The notes beneath the pieces were generated by a model that saw only the letters and a list, made by a program, of their open reading frames with translations, did not search any database and was not told the DNA's origin. Source: Porphyromonadaceae bacterium (GTDB lineage Bacteria > Bacteroidota > Bacteroidia > Bacteroidales > Paludibacteraceae). Taken from it: DNA of 49,133 nt. Where the stretch lies: contig JAAYIT010000185.1 of NCBI GenBank assembly GCA_012523295.1, positions 1 through 49,133 of the forward strand. The letters run 5' to 3'. Position numbers and translations under genes: made by a program. The stretch's first letter is position 1. Every line of letters starts with the position of its first letter. Of this stretch, positions 1-5,730 are shown piece after piece.

Positions 1-59
1 CCCCAAGTGTTTCGGTTTTTGAAACCTATTTACAGGCTCAAACAAGGACGATTCTTAAC

Positions 60-110
60 GCCGTTCTCTCTGATTTTTTGGCTCGCCGGACGAGGTCACT
101 CGTTAGCAAG
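60..110 (-). repeat. Dispersed repeat R1, copy 1
   Basis: This 51-bp stretch is the reverse complement of 12372-12422 with four mismatches by eye. It contains a small CGAG/CTCG inverted repeat. One plus-strand frame reads AVLSDFLA-RRTRSL-SK in both copies, so it may be a relic of a coding or transposable element, but nothing identifies it further. The flanking bases 1-148 hold no gene that I can support. Confidence 0.7.
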
Positions 111-148
111 CCTTTTGAGACTATCAGATTAAGCTTGCGAAAGTTTAG

Positions 149-757
149 TTACTTATCTCCTGTTGTCGGCAATGTCAGACTTTCGGCTTCCGCAATCTCC
201 ACTTTCTCGAATCTTAATTCTTTTAGCAGAGAAGTGATAAACTTGTGAGCCTGATCGGAAGATTCAGTCAGGATGCCTTTACTCAGGGCATCTTGCGTGA
301 TTTTATTTTTTTCTCCCACTATTGCTTTTTGATAATCAGCTATTTTTGTCGGGTTAAAAACATTCATCGTTTCATCAAAAACCTGAATCGACTTTTCATC
401 GATTACGATTTCCTGGATTGTTGGTTTTGGCAAAGTTACTTTCACACTTTTTCCCGAAACTGTCACATGGGCATTGCTCATGTCAATTCCAGCTTTTACG
501 TAGCCGTTGTAGCGAATTAAGAAAGACTTTTCGGTGAGCGGTACCTGCATATTCATAAATTTCATTGCATCTTTATAGCTGATTACACCGCTGTAATTGT
601 ACTTTACAAGAGAAAGATCTTTTACATACGAGATTTTTTCCATGATAGCCGAACTGTCATATTTGGTTTGTGTGTTCGACTTTCTCAAAAGAAAAAAAGC
701 CAAAATCGCTACGACCAAAAGTAGAAACAGTACCGGTAAATTAATGTATTTTTTCAT
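149..757 (-). CDS. DUF4230 family membrane-anchored protein
   Basis: A 202-aa protein with one N-terminal transmembrane or uncleaved signal segment (about residues 6-24, LPVLFLLLVVAILAFFLL) followed by a soluble domain of the DUF4230 type. Family-like features are the YNYSGVISYKD strand, the TEKSFLIRYNGYVKAGID block and the conserved SVKVTLPKPTI segment. The function of DUF4230 is not known to me; the protein should sit in the inner membrane facing the periplasm. The ATG start directly abuts the dispersed 93-bp leader element (copies A and B), so a short upstream ORF precedes it on the same strand with 17 bases between that stop and this start. The stop is followed by an intergenic stretch carrying repeat R1. 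The family call rests on sequence memory only. Confidence 0.75.
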   Translation of the reverse strand: MKKYINLPVLFLLLVVAILAFFLLRKSNTQTKYDSSAIMEKISYVKDLSLVKYNYSGVISYKDAMKFMNMQVPLTEKSFLIRYNGYVKAGIDMSNAHVTVSGKSVKVTLPKPTIQEIVIDEKSIQVFDETMNVFNPTKIADYQKAIVGEKNKITQDALSKGILTESSDQAHKFITSLLKELRFEKVEIAEAESLTLPTTGDK

Positions 758-849
758 ACGGTTAAATTCGATTTTTAAATTAAGGACGTATGGAACACGC
801 CATTAACCATTTTCTTGGGTTTAAGACTTATCTTAAATGGCTGTTTCAT
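758..849 (-). repeat. Leader-ORF element, copy A
   Basis: A 92-bp element on the minus strand that ends at the ATGAAA start of the DUF4230 gene. It shares its sequence with copies at 850-942, 3789-3881, 3882-3975, 28181-28274 and 38573-38665. The conserved parts are ATGAAACAGCCATTTAAG at the 5' end, a TTTAAGAT-AA-GTCTTAAA near-palindrome, AATGGCGTGTTCCATACG in the middle and AACCGTATGAAA at the end. The same 5' sequence recurs at the next ORF start, so units can be joined head to tail. Confidence 0.85.
775..849 (-). CDS. 24-aa leader peptide ORF (copy A)
   Basis: A short ORF inside the dispersed element, starting MKQPFKISLKPKK and containing NGVFHTS before a TAA stop. Copies C, E and F encode nearly the same peptide upstream of unrelated genes, and several differences between them are synonymous (codons 6, 9 and 11). 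This suggests translation, but the peptide has no recognisable domain. It is short, basic at the N-terminal half and not a signal peptide. Alternatively the conservation may belong to the DNA element rather than the peptide. Confidence 0.4.
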   Translation of the reverse strand: MKQPFKISLKPKKMVNGVFHTSLI

Positions 850-942
850 ACGGTTACATTTTATTTTTTACATTCAGGGCGTATGGAACGCACCATTAAA
901 CATTTTCTTAGGTTTATAACTTAGCTTAAATGGCTTTTTGAT
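850..942 (-). repeat. Leader-ORF element, diverged copy B
   Basis: A second head-to-tail copy directly upstream (on the minus strand) of copy A. Its initiator has decayed from ATG to ATC, AAACAG has become AAAAAG, and the peptide frame is interrupted by a TGA, but CATTTAAG, AAACCTAAGAAAATG, TTCCATACG and the terminal AACCGTATGAAA remain. It looks like an older, non-coding copy. Confidence 0.75.
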
Positions 943-1048
943 AAGCTCCCTTTCACCTCAAAGCCGGAAATTGGGTCGTTTTTTAGTTTGTATGAAAATA
1001 AGCAAAAACAATGAAATTGAAAAATGGCCAAATAATCCGTATGATAAA
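943..1048. other. Intergenic, no feature seen
   Basis: The stretch between repeat copy B and the 34-aa membrane peptide. Together with the repeats it makes a gap of about 290 bases. I see no convincing promoter, terminator or ORF in it. Confidence 0.4.
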
Positions 1049-1153
1049 TTATTTTGGGCTGACCATATAAAATGCAAATATCATCATCGCTGCCGCTCCC
1101 AAAATACAAGCTAATATTATTGCAATTAATTTAATAAATTTCTTAGTTTCCAT
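1049..1153 (-). CDS. 34-aa single-pass membrane peptide
   Basis: A 34-codon ORF, from an ATG at 1151-1153 to a TAA at 1049-1051. It reads METKKFIKLIAIILACILG, then AAAMMIFAFYMVSPK. A lysine-rich N-terminus followed by about 24 hydrophobic residues is typical of a small single-pass membrane protein. It lies 49 bases downstream of the lactonase stop on the same strand and could be co-transcribed. There is no recognisable family. The composition, not homology, is the reason to keep it; it could also be a chance ORF. Confidence 0.4.
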   Translation of the reverse strand: METKKFIKLIAIILACILGAAAMMIFAFYMVSPK

Positions 1154-1202
1154 ATTCTTTTAATGTGCTTTTCTGCTGTCAGGCGAAAAGTCATGATGAG
1201 TT

Positions 1203-2300
1203 TTAATAAAACAGTAAACAAGCGGGTGCTCCGATGTCAATTTTATCGGTTTTCAGTTTCAATTTTCCGCTTCGTTTGTTTCGCTTATAAATCGTAATGT
1301 TGTTAGTTCGTTGATTTCCTATAAAGATAAATTTTCCATCGGGCGAAATCGTGAAATTTCTGGGATGATTACCCAAAGTCGGATATTGTTCAATTAATTT
1401 TACAGTACCATTACTGAGTACCTGAAAGCAAGTGATGTTATTCACATCAGCTCTGTTGGTAGCATATAAAAACTTCCCATCCGGCGAAAGGTGAATATCC
1501 GCGGCGCTGCTTTTTTGAGATTTGTCAGTGACCAATGTGGTTTCTTGCAGTATAGCTAATTTCCCATCTTGAGTTACGGAAAATACGGTCAAACTTCCGT
1601 CAAGCTCCTGCACAAGATAGAGGAATCTGCCATCTTTACTGAAAGTAGCGTGTCTCGGGCCACTCCCTTTTTTCACTATTACCTCATCTGTATATTGCAG
1701 AATTTCGGTTTCTGAATTCGGATTATATTGATACGAGAAGACTCTGTCCGTACCAAGATTAGTAGCCACCAGAAATTTTCCGTTTGGTGAAAAAATAATC
1801 TGATGTGCATTGCTCGGACCTTCAAGTCCTCTCCCGAATTGTTTTCTCGGGTGCTTGATAACCTGCAGTGTGTCAGTGACTTCTCCGTTGGGTTTTCTCC
1901 CAAGTACAGTCAGGCTTCCGGAGGAATAATTGGCCGTGAAAACGTGTCTTTCTGATGAAGTGATGTAGCAGGGACCACGCTGTACGCTGGATTTATTCAA
2001 AAAAGTAAGTGCCGGTTTTGTTTTGTCAAACTGGTACGCGCATACAAAACTCTGACCCGACTCATTGACAGCATACAGGTATTTTTCATCCGGAGAAATT
2101 GACAAATAGCTCGGATTGTCACTTTCGATCAACAATGCTTTCGAAATTAAATTCGCATTCCCATCAAATTCAAGGGCGTAAATCCCTTCACTCGGTGTAT
2201 TTCGAGTGTAAGTTCCAACTAACATTTTGTAGCTTGTACAATGCAAAAGCGTGAGAGAACCGCAAAGAACCATTAAAAGAATTGTTGTGTTTCGGAGCAT
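1203..2300 (-). CDS. Lactonase-family beta-propeller lipoprotein (6-phosphogluconolactonase-like)
   Basis: A 365-aa protein of the lactonase / YbhE-type seven-bladed beta-propeller family (PF10282). The N-terminus is a lipoprotein signal with Cys near residue 21 (LTLLHC), then MLVGTYTRNTPSEGIYALEF, the usual first blade. Blade repeats of the type NPSYLSISPDEKYLYAVNE, HIIFSPNG-FLVATNLGTDRV, SGPRHATFSKDGRFLYLVQE, DIHLSPDGKFLYATNR and HPRNFTISPDGKFIFIGNQ are visible. The closest characterised relative is E. coli Pgl, which hydrolyses 6-phosphogluconolactone in the cytosol. A lipobox here implies an exported protein, so the substrate is probably another sugar lactone; that is inference. Length is normal for the family. 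It lies 75 bases downstream of the MBL nuclease but has its own promoter candidate at 2308-2338. Confidence 0.85.
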   Translation of the reverse strand: MLRNTTILLMVLCGSLTLLHCTSYKMLVGTYTRNTPSEGIYALEFDGNANLISKALLIESDNPSYLSISPDEKYLYAVNESGQSFVCAYQFDKTKPALTFLNKSSVQRGPCYITSSERHVFTANYSSGSLTVLGRKPNGEVTDTLQVIKHPRKQFGRGLEGPSNAHQIIFSPNGKFLVATNLGTDRVFSYQYNPNSETEILQYTDEVIVKKGSGPRHATFSKDGRFLYLVQELDGSLTVFSVTQDGKLAILQETTLVTDKSQKSSAADIHLSPDGKFLYATNRADVNNITCFQVLSNGTVKLIEQYPTLGNHPRNFTISPDGKFIFIGNQRTNNITIYKRNKRSGKLKLKTDKIDIGAPACLLFY

Positions 2301-2307
2301 TTCTTTT

Positions 2308-2338
2308 CAAATTTAAAAATTAGAGTTATAGTATCAAA
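2308..2338 (-). promoter_or_regulatory. Bacteroidota-type promoter candidate for the lactonase gene
   Basis: On the minus strand TTTG (2338-2335) is followed after 19 bases by TAAATTTG (2315-2308). This matches the Bacteroides -33 TTTG / -7 TAnnTTTG consensus with good spacing. The -7 box ends only seven bases before the annotated ATG, so a transcript from it would be almost leaderless. Confidence 0.45.
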
Positions 2339-2375
2339 ATTCCTGTAATAAGGCAGACTCGGAAAGCACAGAAAA

Positions 2376-3788
2376 CTAATGTACTTCAAACTCTTCGCCC
2401 GGAGCCGGAATTTCTACATTCTTAAATCCATCATCAGAGAGTACACCGGCATAAAACTGCTGAACTTCGTACTCGCCGTGCACTAAGAATGTCTGTTTTA
2501 CGCGTGATTTATCTTGGCAATTGAGAAAATCTTTCATCTCATTGTAATCACCATGACCGGAAAATGCTTCAATACGTTCAATTTTCGCGTTGATTTGGTG
2601 CATATTCCCAAAGATTGAAATTTCTTTCCGTCCGGGTTCTTGAATCCGCGCACCCAACGAAGTCGGAGAGCAATAGCCAACAATAAGAATCGTGTTTTTT
2701 GAATCCTCTATGTTATTTGAAATGTGGTGCTTAATCCGACCGGCCTCAGCCATGCCCGAAGCGGAAATAATAATTGCCGGATGCTGATCATCGTTCAGTT
2801 TTTTAGAGTCATCCGCTTTTTTGATGTAGTGCAGTCGGTTGAATCCGAACGGATCCGCATCATTTTCGTTGTGCATTTCACGATTTACATCATCATTCAG
2901 GCAGTCGAGATGCATTCTGAAAATATCGGTTGCGTTCACCGCTAACGGACTGTCCACATATACATCGATATTGGGCAAAGTCCCATCATTGAAGAATGTA
3001 TTCAGCAGATATACAAGTTCCTGTGTCCTTCCGATAGCGAAAGATGGGATAATCAATTTCCCTTTTCGAACTACACATGTATCATGAATGATATCGAAAA
3101 ACTCCTTTTCCACATCATTCATTGGCTCATGAATCCGATTTCCGTAAGTTGATTCGGTAATCAGAAAATCGCACTGGGGAAATGGCGCCGGAGGTCTGAG
3201 AATTCGGTTGTAAGGACGCCCGATGTCACCCGTGTACGCGAGTCTGATTATTTTGCCATCCTCATTTATTTCAAGATTCACAACTCCTCCGCCAAGCATG
3301 TGTCCTGTGTTTGTGAATTTTACGTTTATCTTGTCATCTATGTTAAATCGCCTGTTCAAGTCAATACCAATGAACAGACTCAAACTTTTCTCAGCATCTT
3401 CAACACCATAAATCGGCTCAATGAACGGGAGCTTTTTTCTCGCCTGCTTTTTATTAAACCATTTGGCATCCAACTCTTGAATATGCCCGCTGTCGGGTAA
3501 CATAATAGAGCAAAGATTTCGGGTGGCATTGGTACAAATCACAGATCCGCGGAAACCAAGTTTATATAAATAAGGAATTAATCCGGAATGGTCAATATGT
3601 GCATGCGAAAGTATAATATGGTCTAATTCAGAGGGTTCTACACCAATATTTCTGTTCATTCCATCAGTTTCAAGCCCTTTTCCCTGAAACATTCCACAGT
3701 CGATTAAGATTTTTTTGCCCTCGTTTGTAGTTAGAAGTACTTTACTTCCGGTAACTTCACGGGCAGCGCCTAAAAATTTTATTTTCAT
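2376..3788 (-). CDS. MBL-fold beta-CASP metallo-hydrolase (CPSF/RNase-like)
   Basis: A 470-aa cytosolic protein of the metallo-beta-lactamase superfamily with beta-CASP and RNA-specificity (RMMBL) regions. The zinc motif HxHxDH is intact (SHAHIDHSG, His62, His64, Asp66, His67). Further family motifs are the downstream His in TGHMLGG, YTGDIGRP, ESTYGNR, FAIGRTQELVYLL, IIISASGMAEAGRIKHH, FSGHGDY and the C-terminal FLVHGEYE. Length and order match bacterial CPSF73-like proteins of about 455-470 residues, which are predicted to be nucleases acting on RNA. The exact substrate cannot be read from the sequence. The start ATG abuts leader element copy C. No signal peptide is present. Confidence 0.9.
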   Translation of the reverse strand: MKIKFLGAAREVTGSKVLLTTNEGKKILIDCGMFQGKGLETDGMNRNIGVEPSELDHIILSHAHIDHSGLIPYLYKLGFRGSVICTNATRNLCSIMLPDSGHIQELDAKWFNKKQARKKLPFIEPIYGVEDAEKSLSLFIGIDLNRRFNIDDKINVKFTNTGHMLGGGVVNLEINEDGKIIRLAYTGDIGRPYNRILRPPAPFPQCDFLITESTYGNRIHEPMNDVEKEFFDIIHDTCVVRKGKLIIPSFAIGRTQELVYLLNTFFNDGTLPNIDVYVDSPLAVNATDIFRMHLDCLNDDVNREMHNENDADPFGFNRLHYIKKADDSKKLNDDQHPAIIISASGMAEAGRIKHHISNNIEDSKNTILIVGYCSPTSLGARIQEPGRKEISIFGNMHQINAKIERIEAFSGHGDYNEMKDFLNCQDKSRVKQTFLVHGEYEVQQFYAGVLSDDGFKNVEIPAPGEEFEVH

Positions 3789-3881
3789 ACGATTATAGTT
3801 TGTTTTTTAAATTAAGGACGTATGGAACACGCCATTAATCATATCCTTAGGTTTAAGATTTATCTTAAATGGCTGTTTCAT
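3789..3881 (-). repeat. Leader-ORF element, copy C
   Basis: A 93-bp copy ending at the ATGAAA start of the MBL nuclease gene. It contains the cleanest form of the internal palindrome, TTTAAGAT-AA-ATCTTAAA, and the AATGGCGTGTTCCATACG core. Confidence 0.85.
3807..3881 (-). CDS. 24-aa leader peptide ORF (copy C)
   Basis: MKQPFKINLKPKD followed by MINGVFHTSLI and TAA. Its stop lies 18 bases before the MBL nuclease ATG, the same arrangement as copies A and F. The repeated presence of this peptide frame before unrelated genes is the only evidence that it is translated. Confidence 0.4.
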   Translation of the reverse strand: MKQPFKINLKPKDMINGVFHTSLI

Positions 3882-3975
3882 ACGGTTAAATATTATTCTT
3901 CACATTAAGGTCTTATTGAACACGTCATTCAACTTCATCCGGTTTGGGTAAAATTGCCTCTAATGGCTGTTTCAT
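3882..3975 (-). repeat. Leader-ORF element, diverged copy D
   Basis: A head-to-tail copy upstream of copy C. It keeps ATGAAACAGCCATT, a variant of the ACGTGTTC...AAGACCTTAATG part and the terminal TTTAACCGTATGAAA. The peptide frame has drifted and stops after 16 codons (MKQPLEAILPKPDEVE). Confidence 0.7.
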
Positions 3976-3998
3976 GCTGTAAGCTATTTATCGAATCA

Positions 3999-4006
3999 CA
4001 AATTTA
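3999..4006 (-). promoter_or_regulatory. Candidate -7 box upstream of tandem leader elements
   Basis: TAAATTTG on the minus strand fits TAnnTTTG, but no TTTG is seen at the -33 position. If used, transcription would start about 15-20 bases before the ATG of copy D, so the leader ORFs would be the first ORFs of the MBL nuclease mRNA. The remaining bases 4007-4170 show nothing further that I can support. Confidence 0.3.
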
Positions 4007-4170
4007 GGGCTTTTTTGTTTAAGATTGAATTAAAAAGGAGAAAGAATGATTTTTATTTTGAATATCAATGGATTTCAGACCAGAATTATAAGCAGTGTCC
4101 ACGATAATAAGAAAAGCAGTATTTTTTTGTAGCACAGAATTTGTTTATAATCACAAAACAATTAGAAATC

Positions 4171-5097
4171 ATGAAAATTAAAACCATTCCAACATTACTT
4201 TTGGCTTTTTTCATTGCGGTTTCATGCGGAACTTCTAAAAAATCTACAGCCGAAAAAGCGCCTTATACGGTTACAATGAACAAGATTATTGATTCCTATC
4301 CCGAAATAACCGGATTTGAGAAACGGGCTATTTTCCTATCCAAACTGAAAGCAAGCGAAGAAAGCAACATGAAAATTGAGATTATTCCGGGGCGCGACCT
4401 GCTCGTGGACTGCAATATGTATGGAATAGATGGAGAAATGACGGAGCGAATTTTAGAGAAAAACGGAAATCCGTTCTACTTTTTCAATTCACGCGGAGAA
4501 GTCTTTTCCACTAAAATGGCTTGTCCGGATGATACGAAGGAGGTGAGATTTGTTTCAGGCGAGTCAATTATGGCTGACTATCGGAGTGATATGCCTCTTG
4601 TGGTTTATACTTCGCAGTTTTTTGAGGTGAAGTACAGTCTTTGGAAAGGAAGTGAAAAAATGTCTGTCCGCGACAATAACAACGGAACATTGGCAACTTC
4701 CGAAGCGATGGAAAGCGTGAAGAATTTTCCGCTAAAAGACGGTTTTGAAAGGCACATTGTGTTTCTGCCGCCACTCGATAATGAAGAAGAGATCAATAGG
4801 AAAGTAGAGCTTATTCCCGGAAAAAATATGAAAGTCGAATGCAGTAATTATCGGTTGGATGGAAAGTTGGAAACCGAGCAAGTTACCGGTTTTGGGTACG
4901 ATTTTTGGGTTTTCAATACGGACGAATCGTTAGTTTTGAAGGATGAAAAATGTAAAAAAGTTCGTCGGCAGGAACGCTCTATTGAGGGTGAAAGACAGAT
5001 GATTTCTTATAATTCTCGATTGCCAATTGTGATTTATGCACCGAAAGGAATAGAGTTTCATTACAAAATCTGGGAAACAAACGGAAAATTATATTAA
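4171..5097 (+). CDS. Tandem double-ecotin lipoprotein (serine protease inhibitor)
   Basis: I chose the ATG at 4171, which gives a 308-aa protein with a typical lipoprotein signal (LLAFFIAVSCGTSKK); an upstream TTG at 4141 would only add a non-signal extension. Two ecotin domains follow. Domain 1 (about residues 40-165) has the ecotin pattern YPEITGFEKRAIFL, IEIIPGRDLLVDC, STKMACPD and MPLVVYTSQFFEVKYSLWKG. Domain 2 (about 185-308) has FERHIVFLPPL, VELIPGKNMKVEC, YNSRLPIVIYAPKGIEFHYK. Both keep the two cysteines of the ecotin disulfide. Against E. coli ecotin (STMMACPD, P1 = Met84), domain 1 places Lys at P1, which would favour trypsin-like proteases. Domain 2 has LKDEKC, with an acidic residue at that place. 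E. coli ecotin is a single-domain periplasmic homodimer; here both halves are on one membrane-anchored chain. The role is inferred to be protection of the envelope against serine proteases. Confidence 0.88.
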   Translation: MKIKTIPTLLLAFFIAVSCGTSKKSTAEKAPYTVTMNKIIDSYPEITGFEKRAIFLSKLKASEESNMKIEIIPGRDLLVDCNMYGIDGEMTERILEKNGNPFYFFNSRGEVFSTKMACPDDTKEVRFVSGESIMADYRSDMPLVVYTSQFFEVKYSLWKGSEKMSVRDNNNGTLATSEAMESVKNFPLKDGFERHIVFLPPLDNEEEINRKVELIPGKNMKVECSNYRLDGKLETEQVTGFGYDFWVFNTDESLVLKDEKCKKVRRQERSIEGERQMISYNSRLPIVIYAPKGIEFHYKIWETNGKLY

Positions 5098-5194
5098 TTG
5101 GGGTTGATTCTCGCTTCCGTTCCTGATTCTTTTTAACTAAAATGTTTTGAACAAAATTTTATTTGTATTCGTTCTAAATAAAAACAGGAATCAT

Positions 5195-5419
5195 ATGGAA
5201 CGGATATACAAGTATATAAAGAAAATTTTATTCATTCCGATTGGCATATTTTCTGCCGCTCGCATAAAAGCATACAATCCTACAGAAAATAACCCTGAAA
5301 CTATCATTCAGCACAACGATGCGCTTTATACGCAGTTTTGGTTTTGGATGATCGTAGGTGTGGTATTTCTATTTGTGATTGTTTTGATGCTTAGAGGAGA
5401 AGGGAATAAACAACAGTAA
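5195..5419 (+). CDS. 74-aa small membrane protein
   Basis: An ORF from ATG 5195 (MERIYKYIKKILFIPIGIF), preceded by AGGAA. It has a moderately hydrophobic N-terminal segment (residues 9-24), a polar middle (NPTENNPETIIQHND) and a clear C-terminal transmembrane helix (FWFWMIVGVVFLFVIVLML), ending in a charged tail. A TTG at 5147 would extend it by 16 residues but lacks support. I recognise no family. It follows the ecotin gene by 97 bases and a terminator-like hairpin lies about 105 bases after it, so the two may form one unit. Confidence 0.6.
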   Translation: MERIYKYIKKILFIPIGIFSAARIKAYNPTENNPETIIQHNDALYTQFWFWMIVGVVFLFVIVLMLRGEGNKQQ

Positions 5420-5524
5420 ACGATTGGCTTAATTTCAACCTCGCTTTTCTGATACAAAAAAATCTGTAGAGAATATTAGCGTATTATTCGGTCAAACCGG
5501 ATTTGTTCCGTAAGCGACTTGACT

Positions 5525-5559
5525 AAAGATGTTCATTATGAATATCTTTTTTTGTTTTT
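5525..5559 (+). terminator. Rho-independent terminator
   Basis: AAAGATGTTC pairs with GAATATCTTT (one G-T pair) around the loop ATTAT and is followed by a T-rich tract. It should end transcription of the ecotin / small-membrane-protein unit before the carbohydrate cluster. Confidence 0.55.
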
Positions 5560-5651
5560 ATTAAAAAATATCTGTTTCCAAATCAGGTGTTTATATCAAA
5601 AAATAGAGTAAAAAAATCATTTTTTATAGAATGAAGGTAAAGGTTTATGTC

Positions 5652-5659
5652 TATTTTTG
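5652..5659 (+). promoter_or_regulatory. Candidate -7 promoter box for the RG-I cluster
   Basis: TATTTTTG fits TAnnTTTG and lies 72 bases before the first gene of the cluster. The same TCTATTTTTGT string stands before the first gene of the second cluster (22156-22166). No clear -33 TTTG is present. The gap 5420-5730 holds only this box and the terminator. Confidence 0.4.
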
Positions 5660-5730
5660 TTTCTCAAAGAAATATCGCGAAACCTTTATAATCAACCGCT
5701 CATTTTTTAGCAAATATTAAAAACATTATT

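Noticed and set aside
921-1109. 62-codon minus-strand ORF (MYFGSGSDDD...)
   Set aside because: It overlaps the better 34-aa membrane peptide and the repeat, and its composition does not look like a protein.
758-3975. Insertion sequence or phage attachment sites as explanation of the 93-bp element
   Set aside because: No transposase, integrase or terminal inverted repeats flank the copies; they end at start codons instead.
4141-4170. TTG start extending the ecotin lipoprotein by ten residues
   Set aside because: The ATG at 4171 gives a standard lipoprotein signal peptide; the extension puts non-signal residues before it.
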